Below are positions 46,901-58,806 of a DNA stretch of 62,123 bases, piece after piece. The number at the start of each line of letters is the position of its first letter. The first letter of the stretch is position 1. Made by a program: the position numbers and the translations under genes. The notes beneath the pieces are model-generated. The model was given only the letters and a program-made list of their open reading frames with translations. It was not told where the DNA came from and did not search any database. The stretch comes from Ectocarpus siliculosus (taxonomy: Eukaryota > Sar > Phaeophyceae > Ectocarpales > Ectocarpaceae), in the NCBI GenBank assembly GCA_000310025.1, contig FN649754.1, positions 425,848 through 487,970 on the forward strand, read 5' to 3'.

Positions 46901-49900
46901 GTTGTGAACGTCCTAAAAAAGGGAAATGACGACGGCAATGGTAAGACCATCAGCAACAACGTGGGGGCGAAGTTCGCTGAAAGTCCTAGACGATAGCACA
47001 CCACACCCAAACAACATTCGACGAGCGGGCTCGCGCTCTTGTGACATGGCTCCCTCTCTCGAAGGTCTCTCTTCGTGCGATAACGCTTCTTTTTCTTGCG
47101 GTGAGACTTTCTGTTCTTGCGCTAAGACCCCTTCTCTGCGGTACGGTCTTCCTCTTCCGACAAGCCAACTCTGGGTGAATGAGAGCGTTGCTGATCTTGT
47201 TGGCCGTCTGTTCTGAGTTCTACACTCTGCGCACCTCTCGCGCGTTTGCTTCCGTCTGTTTTTTTTTTCCACTGGAGGGGGCAAGCAACGACGATCTCAA
47301 CAACAACGACGACGACAAATACGCCTCCGGTGATACCAAAGGTGGCGGCGATCTGCCCCCCAACGGCCCCAAGAGGAAGCCGCTAGCAACCACCTTCCCG
47401 GGTGCGAGGAGCGCAACCACAAGACTAGCCGCGTCCACCAGTCGGCAAACTACGAGATCACCTTCTCCCGGACGCCACTACGAGGGAGATTGGGTAGGGG
47501 GCACCGTGATCGCGGCTGGTGGGGGGGGCGGGACTGCCCGCGGCACATATGGAGGAAGCGGGGGCAACGCGGCGGAGGGTGTTGATTGGCGGGTAGGGGG
47601 GGGTTCGGAGGTTGGTGCCGACGGGAGTGCAGACGTTGATGGCGGCAGGGACGGCGGCGGTTTGGCGAGGGGGCGGCACGACTCCACGGGGCTTGCCGAC
47701 CGGGCGGAAACGGAAGGAAGAGGACGACCAAGAAGAAGGCTTCCGGCTATGGTGAGGAGGAAAAATCAAGACTTCATGCTCGTGGGCGCAATATTAACGA
47801 CTTTCCTTATTTTTTTGTTTCGAGACAACATGCCATAACTAAATATGATGTGGGTAAATAAACCAGGCGGGAATAAGCACTCGAACGCAGGGCAGAGGGA
47901 AATACCGCTTAACAATAAGGCGAGGTTGACGAGAAAATCCAGGAGAAATGTGTGTAGGCCAGGTGGCAGTGTTGCACTCGTCGGTGGAGACTATAGCCTC
48001 ACGAACAGCCGTCAAAAGCGGCTCGTGGTTTACGGTGGAGATCGCACATTCAAAAAAGGACGAATTAGTTCTTCGTCTGGATGACTTGGCGATCGGAACG
48101 TCTAGCTAGTTAGTGCAAAGACAAGCGTCGAAGTACAGGAACATACAATACCATTCTTGGGTAAGTTGGCCTGTGACCACGGGAATCGACCCCGTCGAGT
48201 GCTAGACTAGTACGGACAGAAGAAGGTACTGGGCAGAGAGAACGGAACAGTTATTAATGTGAAGACAACAACAACAACAACTCTTTGTCCTCTCCACGGG
48301 CAACGGTTTGGGATACTTGGCGCGGTTTCTCCCCTCTCCGACGGCACTTGCCGTAGGCTGCATGAGGTGTGTAGCACACCCCTTGGACTGATTTTCAGAA
48401 GTTGATTACTCTGCAGCAAACCCAACGGCTGTGCCGAAAATGGCGGCGCTGGAGCCATCTCGTCGAAGACAATGCATAATTTGATTGTTGCGTCCCCGTT
48501 TGTCGTGGTGGTATCTTATAGAACGTAAGCAAAAATACAGCAACGCCATTTGCTCTAACCAACCACAGACCTCCCTTTACCTTTCTTAACGGTAGCGTCG
48601 GCCATCCTGGAGATATGTCATTTAAGATTTTGTCCATACTGCGAGGATGACGACGTCAGACTCAACCGTGGCCCTACAGTACTTCTTGGAGAATACTATA
48701 ATAGCCTCCTATACCGAGGGTCACGGGTGCTCTATTATTGTTCAAGATGACGCCAGTATTCAGCATTGGCCCTAAAGTAAAATGTTTCCGCCTCCGTCAT
48801 AACGAGGTCACGATGCCCATTTGTCTTGCAGTATTCAGCAGTATTGTAGGGATGCTTCCACCTCCTTATAACGACGTCATGGTGCTGCTTTTCTGAGCAA
48901 GGATCACGTTAGTATGCAGCAGCATTGTGGGAATGTTACCGACTTGTGATAACGAGGCCACGTGCTCATTTATCGTGCGAAATTCCGCCGGAACGACGAC
49001 CTTTGTTTCATGCCAGCCGTCCGCGCAAGCTGTGGCCGAGATGCAAATGCTGCCCTTCTCGGACGAAGGGGGGAACAGCAGCGATTCCGGAAGTAACGAT
49101 GATGACCCCTCCAGCGTAAGACATAGCTCCGGAAGCAACGAAGCCCCCGCCAGCGTAAGACGCAGCTAGCTCCGGCTTTTGCGTCTGCTTGTTTTTTTTT
49201 TCGCTGCAACGATGATGCTCCCGCCAGCGTAAGACACAGCTTCGGCTTTTCGTGTGTTTGCATTTCTTCCGCTGATCGGTGCATTTCTTCCGTCATCGCG
49301 GTGCCACGTAGTAGTCGTTCATCAATCAAACCGTGGCGAAGGGGGCTATTCGAAAATTGTTTTTTTCTCAAGGTCTTCGGCCATTTCATGTTCTGGCTGG
49401 CGGGACGTCATTGACGGACCTAAACGCACTACGTTCGGTCCCCCTTAGGGTCGGTCGTCGATCTTTTGCGGTGCTATAATATTTCTACAACAACATGGCA
49501 GCCACAGAACCTATGCAGGTTCGTTTCTGAGGCGTATTTTTCGAGGTCGAAACCGTTTTCTCTCCCCCCCCGGGAGAACAGAGCACGAGGACACGAGGTT
49601 CTAATGACACCCACAAGTAGTTGGTAGTGCACCGTATCTGTTTCAGCCCACGTGTTTTGCATTATTGTAGTGCGACGTGAATGACACCCACAAGTAGTTG
49701 GTAGTGCAACGTATCTGTTTCAGTCTACGTGTTGGGCATCATTGTAGTGCGACGTGTCTGTTAAGTCGGCATGTAAGTTCCGGAGTCTTTTCCGACTGAC
49801 GGGAAGGCGGCGTTTCGCGCACAATACCGATGGCCGGACGACGCAGGCGGTCTGTTAAGGTGTGCAGCATTTCCACTCTGCTTGTCGCTGACTTGTAGAC

Positions 49901-52900
49901 AGCATATCCACTATGCTACAAGTCAGCGCTGACTTGATGTGCTGACTCGTAGAAATTTGGATATTCCGTACCGCTGACTTGTAGCATGGTGGATATGCCG
50001 TACATGTTAACACGGTTGTGTTCACTCGGTCTCCCTGTAGAGAGCGCGTGCGTGCCTGTGCTCATCATCCTACCTCCACGGAGCCGCCGCTGACGACGTA
50101 GACACGCACCAACATCAAACAATTCAGCGAGAATGGCTGAAGAGCATTGTTGTTTTCGTGCATCTCCCCCTCGCCTCTGGCGCTGTCGTGACAGATTCAG
50201 GCTGTAGCGGCGAGTTGGCGCCTGACGGGAGACAGGGGCAAGTTTCGAAAGATGCTGGCCAAGTTCGAGGCTGGACCACGCACCACACCAGGTACATTTT
50301 CGAGCCTTTGCTAGCTGCAGCGGTTCCGAATGCTTTAATTAATACTTTCGAAGACATTCGGGTAGAGAAGAGCGATATCGCTGTTTCTCTCACCACACGC
50401 AACATGCGCGTCAAAAAATCACGGCACGGGGCGACAAGCAGAGCCATGTTTGTCGTGCTCCATGTCGGTCGCATGGATTCATCCAAATCTCCAATAGTGC
50501 GAGCGTGGGTGGGTGGTGCACGTGTTGGTTCACACTATGAGCAAGCGCCGGACACTGAAAGATATACCGCAGGTTGCAAGATATGTCACACCCCCTGGAC
50601 CGACTTCCGAAGCTCGATTACTCGGCAGGAAAAGCAGTGACGATGACGAAAATGACGGCGTAGGAACGGTCTCGCCGAGAGCTTTCCGAAAACGTACCGT
50701 AAATTACCCTTTGATTTATGCATCCTCTTCGTCGTGGAGTGTTCGAGGTTTGAGAATCGGTCCAGGGGGTGTGATATCTTGTACAATTGCCTACGGCATG
50801 CTGTCTCGTTTTGTTTCTTTGACGAGTGCTTCGGAGTACTCCAGGGTATGTGTGTGTATTTTTTTACGAAAAGTTCAGAGTGCACCCGGGGAAGGGAGAA
50901 GAAACACTGAACGATGTATGCTGTGTGTGTATGTGTGTGTATGTGTGTGTGTATTTTTTTACGAAAAGTTCAGAGTGCACCCGGGGAAGGGAGAAGAAAC
51001 ACTGAACGATACACAAAAATGACAAGAAATTGTGTTTTTTTTTTGTTATTTGACGAGTATTAGTTCAGAGTGCAACCGAGGAAGGGAGAAGAAACGCTGA
51101 ACGAATATCCGAAATGCAAGAAAAATAATTGTTATTTTTTTGTTGTTTGGCGTGTACTTCCGAGTGCAACCGGGGTAGAAAGAGGAAACACTGAAAGATA
51201 CGTGCCGTGTTTTTTTTTTTGTTGCTTTTTTGCTTTTTTGACGAATATATCCGAGCGCAGCTGACGAAGAGAAAGGGAACGCTGACGAGGAGACGCAAGC
51301 TGCAGCGGCAGCAGGCGGGAGAAGAAAACAAGCTGTGGAGCCGGACTTAGGCTGGGGCGATAGCGTCAAAACAAGGTAGTGGGAGTCACATTCAGCAGCA
51401 CTTTTCTTGCCGCTGAAGTAAGTGTGATGGTTCTAGCATTTCTGTGACCACGGACCGAGTCTTTTCCTAGATTTGGGATAGCAACTGACGTACGAGTTTA
51501 ATGTGAAGACAACAACAACTACAACAACAGCAACAACAACTCTTGCTCGAAACGCTGTGTCCCTCTTTGATGCAGCTTTCCCGGTCTGTAGGATTCCTCT
51601 CCGGCGAGTTGGATTGGTTCCTCGAACGTTGCAGAGTGCTACTACAGTACGCTTGGGGAGATTGTACCCTTCATGAGGGAATCCCCACATATGTCCCCCG
51701 AAGAAGCCTTCTTGCCTATTATAGCATTCAAGAAGAGTCGAAAAAGGGGGGGGTAAGTGGAGATACGGCAGTCACCCTCTTTTCACACGTAGAAAAGCCT
51801 CTCAAATTTAGCCCGTTCCCCATCAGAAGTCCTTCGACCCGCCACCGTGAAGACCCACATGACCGCATCCATCCCCTTTTGAGAATAGTCTCCAACGCGA
51901 CGTCCTTCTGTGATATCTGCACTCACTCAAACTACAACAACAACAACAACAATACACAGTGTCGATGCCATGTATGAGACTCAACGGTCTCCACTTCGTT
52001 GTTTGGCGCTCGGGGCAAAGCCCAATTAGCACTTGCCTACGAATCACGTTCGTCTCGCGAAGTCATCTGTCGAAAGGATCGGAATCTAGCGCGAAACCTT
52101 TGCACAGAACAGCACACATGTATCAACGCGCGCCGGTAAGCGTAAGGGTAAAAGGTAACATCCATTAACATCGGAATGAAGTATTTCCGAAACTTCCTAG
52201 ACACGCTTGAAATATGAGTACAGTGGGTAGGGGCCTTTTTTGCGCAGGTTTGTGCCTGGAGAATTGACGGCACAATAACGGGCACCGGCACTATTCAACC
52301 AACCGGCACTAAGGGCCGTTTTAAACGCAGCGCTATTTCGCTCCAAATTTCCAAATTTCCAACAACAAAAATTGGAAAGGTTCCAAAAACTTGGAACGAA
52401 CCATTCCAAATTTTTCGGCCCCTACTTCTTTCCAAATTTCCAAATTATCATAAAGAAAAATGTTGTGTGGGCGCCGCAAATCGCCGTTCCGTGTGTTTTT
52501 GGAACGAAATTTTTGGGAATTTGGAAAAAAACTCGCCGCGTTTAAAACGGCCCTAAACAGGCTCCTCCACTGTATATCCTATGATGTGCGAAAATATTGA
52601 TTTAGATCCACATTCGAAACGTTGTTTTTATCTTCCACAGTCGGGGCGAGCAACAGACCGCGACAAAGAGGCAGCGGCAGGAAGAGGGGGGAAGAGAGAA
52701 CGGGGAGAATGAGGACGATGCCGAAGAGGACAACGAGCGTTTCGCTTACATTTCCAGCAGTGTGAGCACCAGTTCCAGCAGCCTCGAAACAGAGCACGTC
52801 AACCCCCTGGCCCTCATGCGAGGTACGTACGTGTAGAACGCATGAAATTCGTCTTGATATCTCAATACATCCGTCGTGGGCTCCGATACAGGAGGGCACC

Positions 52901-52984
52901 TTGTAAGAGCGGGCTCCGATGTAAGAGGGTCGAAATCGGTTGTCACGGACTCGAGCCGTTAAATGTTTATTCCGGAGTAAGACG

Positions 52985-53039
<55 letters not shown>

Positions 53040-53052
53040 ATTGTTGTTGTTG

Positions 53053-53103
<51 letters not shown>

Positions 53104-55469
53104 TTGCTGTTGTTGCTGTTGTTGTTGCCGTCGTTGTTCCGATCCTACCTCTAACCATCGCACTATTCCAACCGATGGGACTTGGTGGGACACAAATCAT
53201 TTTATGCGCCTCGACAAAAGCAACTTGCCGTCAACCTGTTCGAGTTTTGGTTTCTGTTGTGCCCTCCCACTTGAAGAATTATCCGTCATCCTCCGTCATT
53301 TGCGTCTTCTAGCTCTCCGAAGGATGGCAAAGTGCGTGTATATGCTCGCGCCCGTCCCGGCGAATACCTCATCGCCGGTACGGTTGTGCCCTTCAGCCCC
53401 ACTCTGCTCTACATGTGTACGGAACATATAGGTTTATCGTGTAGACTAGAAGCCAGCCCGATTCTCTTATCTTCAATGTGAAGGCAGAAACACTCTCCCG
53501 TCAAAACGTTTAAAGTGCTGTAATAGCTGAAAAAATGTTGTTCGACACTGGGCGTTCCCTTTTCGACTACAATTCTACAATAGTTCTCTAGTTCTACTCT
53601 GTTTTTCTTTTCTTTTCTTTTTGTCTTCACTTCAAATCAGCGCTCACAGCACTAGTGCCGTTTACTCCAACCCGTGGTCACACAGAAGAGCCCCTCTCTA
53701 CCCGCCCCTCCTGCGGTCCCTTTGCCTTCGATTTTTAATGCGAGAAGAGTTCAGCACTCTCTTCCCTCTGGTTGCTTTGTCCTCAAGGACGAACACAACT
53801 CACCTTACCCCTATGAGAAAAGAGAGAAAATCCTTTTGAGACACTGGAAAAGAGCTCCGGAAAAAAGGGCCCCAAGTGTGGAGGTCAGGATATGGAGATT
53901 CATGGAGCACAGATACACGTACACAAAGAGTAGGATCTGAGAGGATATGTGATAATAGATTACCGTTCTTCGACACAAGTTGTTGTTGCCGATCACGTAC
54001 CGTGCCTTTATTTTTTCTCGTTTTTTCGGTCAGACCCGGTCTGTGTCAGACCAAGTGAGATGCTCAACAACCCCACTACGCCGCGGGCCTTCTCCGCTGC
54101 CACTGCTCCCTCTCGAGACGCCGCTGGTGCGAACGCCAAGGGAGCGGAGGGTGCGCCTCCCGGGAAGAAAGAATGCCCTTCTTTCCCCGGTACCCGCGGC
54201 GAAGAAGCCACCCGTAGTAGCAACTCCCGTCGGTCCTCTCGATTCCTCCCGAGGGCCAGGTCTTGGACTGCCAAGAAACGGAGGAGCCCCCAACGGGCCG
54301 GCAACAGCGATAACGACGACGGTGAAAGCAACACCGGCGGTAGCAGAAGCAACAGCCCGCGCAGGGCATCTGCCGGGATGTTGGGGGCCCTGCAGAGAAG
54401 CTTCCGCGACCGGCTGAAAACGAACAGGTGCGGGTGAAGTAGGTTGATTCTTCTTCCTCTATGTACCCCCGTTTTTCATGATGTCGTATTTTTCGAAAAT
54501 CTGTGGTAGAGATGTTAATCCCGTACCAAAGCATACGCCCGACAACGTTGGTCTAGAGGTTAACCCGTATGTTCGGATGTCGATGCTAATTCCCCACCCA
54601 AAATATGCTGACAACGTTGGTCTATCAGGTAACCTTTTAAACCCAACCAGACCACGCGTCCGCTGAATCGCATCCAATCCCATCGTGTTGCGAAACAGGC
54701 TGCTCTCGTCACCTCCGCGAACAACAACACGAAAGCGATGGTCGAAGAGCGACGAAGCGGAGAAGAAGGGCTTGGCGGGGTTGTTTCTGGCTAGGGCTAG
54801 AGGCACCGCGGCAGCAGCAGCCGCAGCCGCAGCGGACGGCAGAAGAAACGGCGGTGAGCTGTCTCTTGCGAGACACACTGCAGCGTGCTGCCTGGAAACA
54901 TACCGTCACACGTTCCTCGTTTACTGCATTCGCCGAATAATGAAATTAAGGTTGTTTGCCCCTACCCTGTGCCTTCTAGATTGCAGTTATTTTTCGTGTA
55001 CGCTTTTGCGCTGCTAACGCCCTCCTTTTGTTGGCCATGTTGGGTGTAGGGGACGAGAGAGAGGGTATATGGCATCTCCTTCACGTTTCGGCGGGAAAAC
55101 TCGAACACAACAGTCTGTGGCGTGCCAGATCTTTGAAACCGAAGAAACCTCAATGTTTCTTTGGAGGCTAGGTATATGTTCTATTTATAGGCTAATAGTG
55201 CATTGAGTTTATATTGCAAGCCTTCCAGTTGGACAATGTATTATGTTGAAGTCGAGACTGACTACGAGTTATGCCTACTGTACAAATATCTTCGAGAAAA
55301 TGTCTGTGATGATATTCGTGCAATTTTTTTCCGTGAAATTTCAACATCAGGATGGCATGTCGTCTGCAACTAATTCTCTTTTTTCTTGGTGATCGTTTGT
55401 TTTGTGCGGCATCGAACAGGCTGCCCACCAGACTCACAGCAGGCAACCCCAGTGTCGGATCCGGAATGA
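37966..55469 (+). CDS. Dbl-family Rho guanine-nucleotide exchange factor (DH-PH) with long disordered tail
   Basis: Eighteen exons: 37966-38166, 39164-39290, 40101-40299, 41005-41212, 41738-41847, 42547-42691, 43546-43671, 44094-44358, 45184-45470, 46004-46102, 47278-47751, 49017-49115, 50195-50291, 51261-51375, 52641-52822, 54034-54427, 54699-54853 and 55420-55469. The coding length is 3,333 nt (1,110 aa plus TGA) and every phase matches. Residues 68 to about 262 form the DH domain: SSEETYVKELRTL (CR1) and LIQPVQRVPRYRLLIIQLL (CR3). A PH domain follows (about 283-385): LVKEGFLLK, RRYKFVLFSHMLVYG, and the terminal helix AWLDAFEESF. It should load GTP on a Rho/Rac GTPase at membranes. Exon 10 (VWVPVHGRTEMHEISLRGL) might be part of a second PH-like fold. 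The rest is Ser, Asn, Asp and Gly-rich and is supported by phase and composition only. The 47278 exon could instead end in phase at about 47489. Upstream exons before the chosen ATG are possible, since the frame is open to an AG at 37917. Confidence 0.83.
40789..40960. mobile_element. Foldback element in RhoGEF intron 3
   Basis: The left arm TAGAGGTCCCTGTTTAGTGC and the right arm GCGCTAAACAGGGCCTCTA face each other across about 130 bp rich in AGTGCCGG repeats. It ends 44 bp before the DH exon at 41005. AATAGTGCCGGTGCCCGG recurs, inverted, beside the foldback at 52311-52555. Confidence 0.7.
41970..42082. repeat. Three tandem copies of about 35 bp
   Basis: ACAGTTCCCCTTTGGTGGTG, ACAGTTCTCCTTGATAGTGT and ACAGTTTGCCTTGGTATTGT, each followed by GTAC, lie in the RhoGEF intron between exons 5 and 6. 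Confidence 0.75.
45735..46003. repeat. Tandem duplication of about 145 bp ending at a RhoGEF 3' splice site
   Basis: Both copies contain GTCGATATAGTTGGTTCCTC-like sequence, CGTGGTAAGC, CAACCACAGAACGAG-like sequence, CTACCGGTGCRTG and TCTCCTGT..CACTTGT. Copy 2 ends ..CACTTGTACAG at the exon start 46004; copy 1 ends ..CACTTGTGCGC, without AG. Confidence 0.8.
48170..48290. repeat. Dispersed retroposon-like repeat with (AAC)n tail, copy 2
   Basis: ACCACGGGAATCGACCCCGT, CGAGTGCTAGACTAGTACGG, ACAGAAGAAGGTACTGGGCA, TTAATGTGAAGACAACAACA. It lies in the RhoGEF intron between exons 11 and 12. Confidence 0.65.
48349..48528. mobile_element. Partial TACCGTA-type inverted-repeat element in RhoGEF intron
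   Basis: GCCGTAGGCTGCATGAGGTG, CACCCCTTGGACTGATTTTC at the left, and GTGGTATCTTATAGAACGTA at the right. The inner right arm (the AATCGGTCC part) is deleted. Confidence 0.6.
48700..49016. repeat. Degenerate tandem array of about 95 bp before a RhoGEF exon
   Basis: Three to four units contain GTATTCAGCAKTATTG, GGGATGCTTCCACCTCC, TATAACGACGTCATGGTGC. The last unit runs to the 3' splice site at 49016. Confidence 0.65.
49104..49245. repeat. Triplicated 5' splice-site segment
   Basis: CCTCCAGC|GTAAGACATAGC (49109), CCGCCAGC|GTAAGACGCAGC (about 49147) and CCGCCAGC|GTAAGACACAGC (about 49221) are three copies of an exon-end plus donor. I used the first as the end of RhoGEF exon 12; the second would also stay in frame. 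Confidence 0.8.
49603..49752. repeat. Two tandem copies of about 78 bp
   Basis: TGACACCCACAAGTAGTTGG, TAGTGCAMCGTATCTGTTTC and CATTGTAGTGCGACGTG occur twice. Beyond, 49880-50010 holds palindromic words around GCTGACTTGTAG. Confidence 0.85.
50565..50797. mobile_element. TACCGTA-type inverted-repeat element in RhoGEF intron
   Basis: TACCGCAGGTTGCAAGATAT ... GATATCTTGTACAATTGCCT, with the family's inner arms CACCCCCTGGACCGACTT and AATCGGTCCAGGGGGTG. It lies between RhoGEF exons 13 and 14. Confidence 0.8.
50855..51290. repeat. Five degenerate copies of an exon-border segment
   Basis: GTGTATTTTTTTACGAAAAG then TTCAGAGTGCACCCGGGGAA then GGGAGAAGAAACACTGAACG occurs twice nearly perfectly (50864, 50950). 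Copies also lie at about 51040, 51130 and 51240. The last is the real 3' splice site and exon start (CCGAGCGCAG|CTGACGAAGAGAAAGG). The intron therefore holds four decayed relatives of its own acceptor. Confidence 0.8.
52311..52555. mobile_element. Foldback element in RhoGEF intron 14
   Basis: AAGGGCCGTTTTAAACGC (52311-52328) matches the complement of GCGTTTAAAACGGCCCTA (52538-52555) at 17 of 18 bases. The interior is made of TTCCAAATTTCC and TTGGAAA segments. Similar TTCCAAATTTCC-rich sequence fills 34560-34790 in a CDK7 intron. Confidence 0.75.
52985..53128. repeat. (TTG)n(CTG)n trinucleotide tract
   Basis: About 27 TTG units, one TTA, about 14 CTG units and mixed TTG/CTG, 144 bp in all, in the RhoGEF intron between exons 15 and 16. 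It lies 160 bp after the 5' splice site. Confidence 0.9.
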
Positions 55470-58400
55470 TCAGGTTTGCCCGGAAAGAGCGCCTTTGTGG
55501 CGTTGCAACCCCCCGGGAGATTGTTGTTGTCCATCGGTCGGTAGGATAAGGCCCCTACACAAGTTTATATTTAATGTTGGTATGGTTGCATCGGATATGT
55601 ACGAGGTAGATTAGGGACGAGGCACGTTCGTTCTCAGTCTGATGTTACCGGTTCACGTGTTGCTTGTTGTGTGGGTCGATCACTCAATACGATGTAAGTC
55701 GTGGGCTACCACGCATTAAGCATGCATGGGGTATTTTTTTCCTGGTGGCTCTACCACTTGTATTGTGCCTCTCATATTTCGAGAGGCAAGGCTTTCTTTC
55801 GCTTCTCGAGCTTGATACCAAGAACCACTTTATATCTACATGTACGCAATATTTTTCGATTATCAATTTTTCGTGCGGGGGGTCTTGTACCCTGGTATCA
55901 CACCTGACTGACTGACTACGTACAAGTCATGCTTATACTTCTTTCGGAAGTATTGAGCCTCAATGATGCACCAAGTCTATAGATGGCGCTATCCGGAATT
56001 ATTTATTTTGTATGAAGGAACTGTTTGGGATGACGATATTTATAGCAGCATCGGTTTGTTCATACGTGTTTTTCTTCGTCATGACCGTTGGTTGACTATT
56101 TGAAACGGCTCTTCTGCCGATCCCTGGCATTCTCCTCGAGACGTGAGCCCGCCTGTGCTTGTGGTTTTTATTCTGTTGCCCTGAAAGGGAGGGTGGGAAA
56201 GGTGATGGTTCATTGAGACCGACAGAGTCAGTCGTGATCGGAGCGGCATCATTAGATTGTGTGTTCTTGGGAAATGTGGAACTATTATTAGCTGTGACGA
56301 GTTGGAAGGGATTCGATGCTCTTCGTCTAGAACCAACCCCGCTCGTCAAGTAGGGTTAGCAGTGTTTGTTTTGTAGCGGCGACTAAAGGGATGAATACGA
56401 TTAACTATCTAGACTTAAGTAGGCTAGACTTGGAGGGCGAAGATCAGGCCGTTGGGAATGCGACGAAAGTCCCACGGCCGGGGCCATAGACAGATGTATT
56501 ATTTATAGCTGTAGATGGAACGGAGGTGCGGTGTCTCTGTCATTCCCGATGGCAGGGCCCCGCTTCTCTTACAAAGTGCTTGATGAACGCAGCTATTATT
56601 GCGAACGGAAGAAATTGAAGCCTGAGAGTGCTGCTGTTGATGCTGAGCTGAGAACGTGCCGTGAGCTAGAGTGCGAGTGATGATATTGTAGTAAAACGGG
56701 TAGGTTGCATGTTCGCAGTACCGGTGTGCATGTATAAGGATCGCAAAACACGACACACCTAACACGGATGGATGACATTGGTGGGAAAGGATTGATGGTG
56801 GGCGCCCTAGCTGGCAAGCAGCAGCGTATCTTCCAGATCTTCGATACTACCCAAGAGAGATTGCTCTCTCGTACCATCTCTACGCTCCCTGGACGCCGAC
56901 TACAGCAGTAGAGTCTTGCGTCTAGCTACTTGCGTCCGACTGGGGCAGGCACCGTGAAGCTCGACGGGCAGATGGTCTCTGCAAACCAACCCATACGTGA
57001 AAACCGTTCTGAGTCTACCGCAACCTTCGTAGTCCACTTCGACGTTGGTCGATACGAGCGTAACACCACGCGCACAAGCAGGCAGGCGCGGTTATGTACC
57101 ACACTGAATTTTCAGGGGGGTCCTTCGCTTGCGGGTCATGTGGGCTTCAGAAGTCAGAATCAAAGCACCACCAGTCGGTAGACGTTTTTGATAGAAACTG
57201 ACTTATTTTAGTCTTGGGATCCGAATGACCAGACAGTTCCCTCCGAGGAGGATGGCTCTCCTAGACGTTCCATCCAATGTCAACTTCGCGTCATGTTCTC
57301 CTTTCGTCACCCACATCCTGCGGAATGTTCCAGGGTCCGTCTCAGACGAGAGTCTTTTCGTCGGCGATACTCTGGGCGAGAGTATCCTGGGTTTCAGGAA
57401 CAAACCACCTCGATCAAGTGCCCAGCCTACATAATAAGGAGGATCAGGTTCCCTTTTAGTAATAGGCTCCCCAAATGAAACCATTAGACTATTGTGTTAG
57501 GGATAGAGGGTTAGGATAGTGAGCTCTGACCACTGTAGTCTTGGCAGTAGGTTGGTAGGTTTGATTTCGGCTGCTTTTGTGGCGCCGCAGAGCCGTCGGT
57601 ACAAGTATGTTGTATATATGCGTACGTACAACGGTACATGCGCACCGCACCCGTATTATTACAGAGTCTCATCTCGCCCCTAGCGGTACTCCTAACAGAA
57701 TGACACCACGGAGAAGCAACAGCTCCCGCCTGTGTCGTCTTGGTCAGCAGCAGTCCTCCATCGGTCTGCGTTGCGCCTGGACTCTCAGTCTCTAGAGGGA
57801 CGGTCAGAGATAGTCTACGGTGCGTGGTACAAAGATTCGTACCATCCCAGAGGAGAAAAGGCTGCATGCATGTATCACGGAGGTGTGGATGAGCAGCGCC
57901 GTGCAGCAGAGACAGCAACAGCAGTATCTGTATCTCTGACTCCAGACACACTACACCTGCCTGGTGCATCCTCTGTGTATCCAATGCAAACGAACGTCGG
58001 TCGACACGCAACACACCGTACGTACCCCCGGCCCCCTCTTCAGCTAAAGATCGTGCATGCCTGTGAGCGTGGGTACTCCCGGCTGCACTTTTGATCTCGC
58101 CGCAAATTCCGCTACAGCTGCAACAGCTGGCACTTTGGGTGCAACCAACTCTCTCTTTGGCTACACAGCAAGCAGGGTGCAGGAGCTTCGTGCAGAACCA
58201 TGGCGAGGAGATACACAGCGTCGTCTCTGGCAGCAGCAGGTGAAGCACATCAGTAGCAGCCTTGGCTGAAGGCAGGTCTCTCTGTCGTCAAAGCGTGCGC
58301 CGCCCAGTAGCAACCATCTCTCTCCGGAACAGCAATGTTCTTCACCTTGAAGGTAGAGGCGGCGTGCCGTGACGGTCAATGGCTGGCTCTCCGAGGACCT

Positions 58401-58586
58401 GGAGAGGGCAGCGGCAACGCCGCCCTCGGCCGCCGTGCACACCACGCCAAGCGCATTGATTGTGGCACTTCTCCCTTCGGCCTTCCGTCGTGATCCGGCT
58501 GTCGGCCGTGCGGAGCGCCGAGAACCGGGGCATTGAACCTCGTGTGTGCACGCAAAATGCCTTGCCGAGATATACTGCGCTGTGCA

Positions 58587-58806
58587 TACCGTATGATGCA
58601 AGATAACACACCCCATTGGTCGATTTTCAAAGCTCGACTACCCCTCTGCAGCGACAACAGGATGACGGTGCTAATAATGGTGGCGATGGAACCGTCTCGT
58701 CCAGAACATTTTCGAAACCTTTCGTCTTAGTCTTGCGTTGTTCTCTTTTGTCGCGGAGTAATCGAGCATTGAACGTATCGGTCCAAATGGTTGGGGTATT
58801 GCACGG
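58587..58806. mobile_element. TACCGTA-type inverted-repeat element, diverged right arm
   Basis: TACCGTATGATGCAAGATAA, CACACCCCATTGGTCGATTT at the left. The right arm is eroded (GAGTAATCGAGCATTG, ATCGGTCCAAATGG, GCACGG). Confidence 0.65.

Noticed and set aside
48175-48215. tRNA gene suggested by GGGAATCGACCCC
   Set aside because: Only one T-arm-like word; no cloverleaf could be folded from the flanks.
57203-57484. 93-codon minus-strand frame, considered as retrotransposon debris
   Set aside because: No reverse transcriptase, integrase or gag motif could be recognised.
57511-58248. 245-codon minus-strand frame
   Set aside because: Cys/His/Ser-rich, without domain motif or splice context; probably chance.
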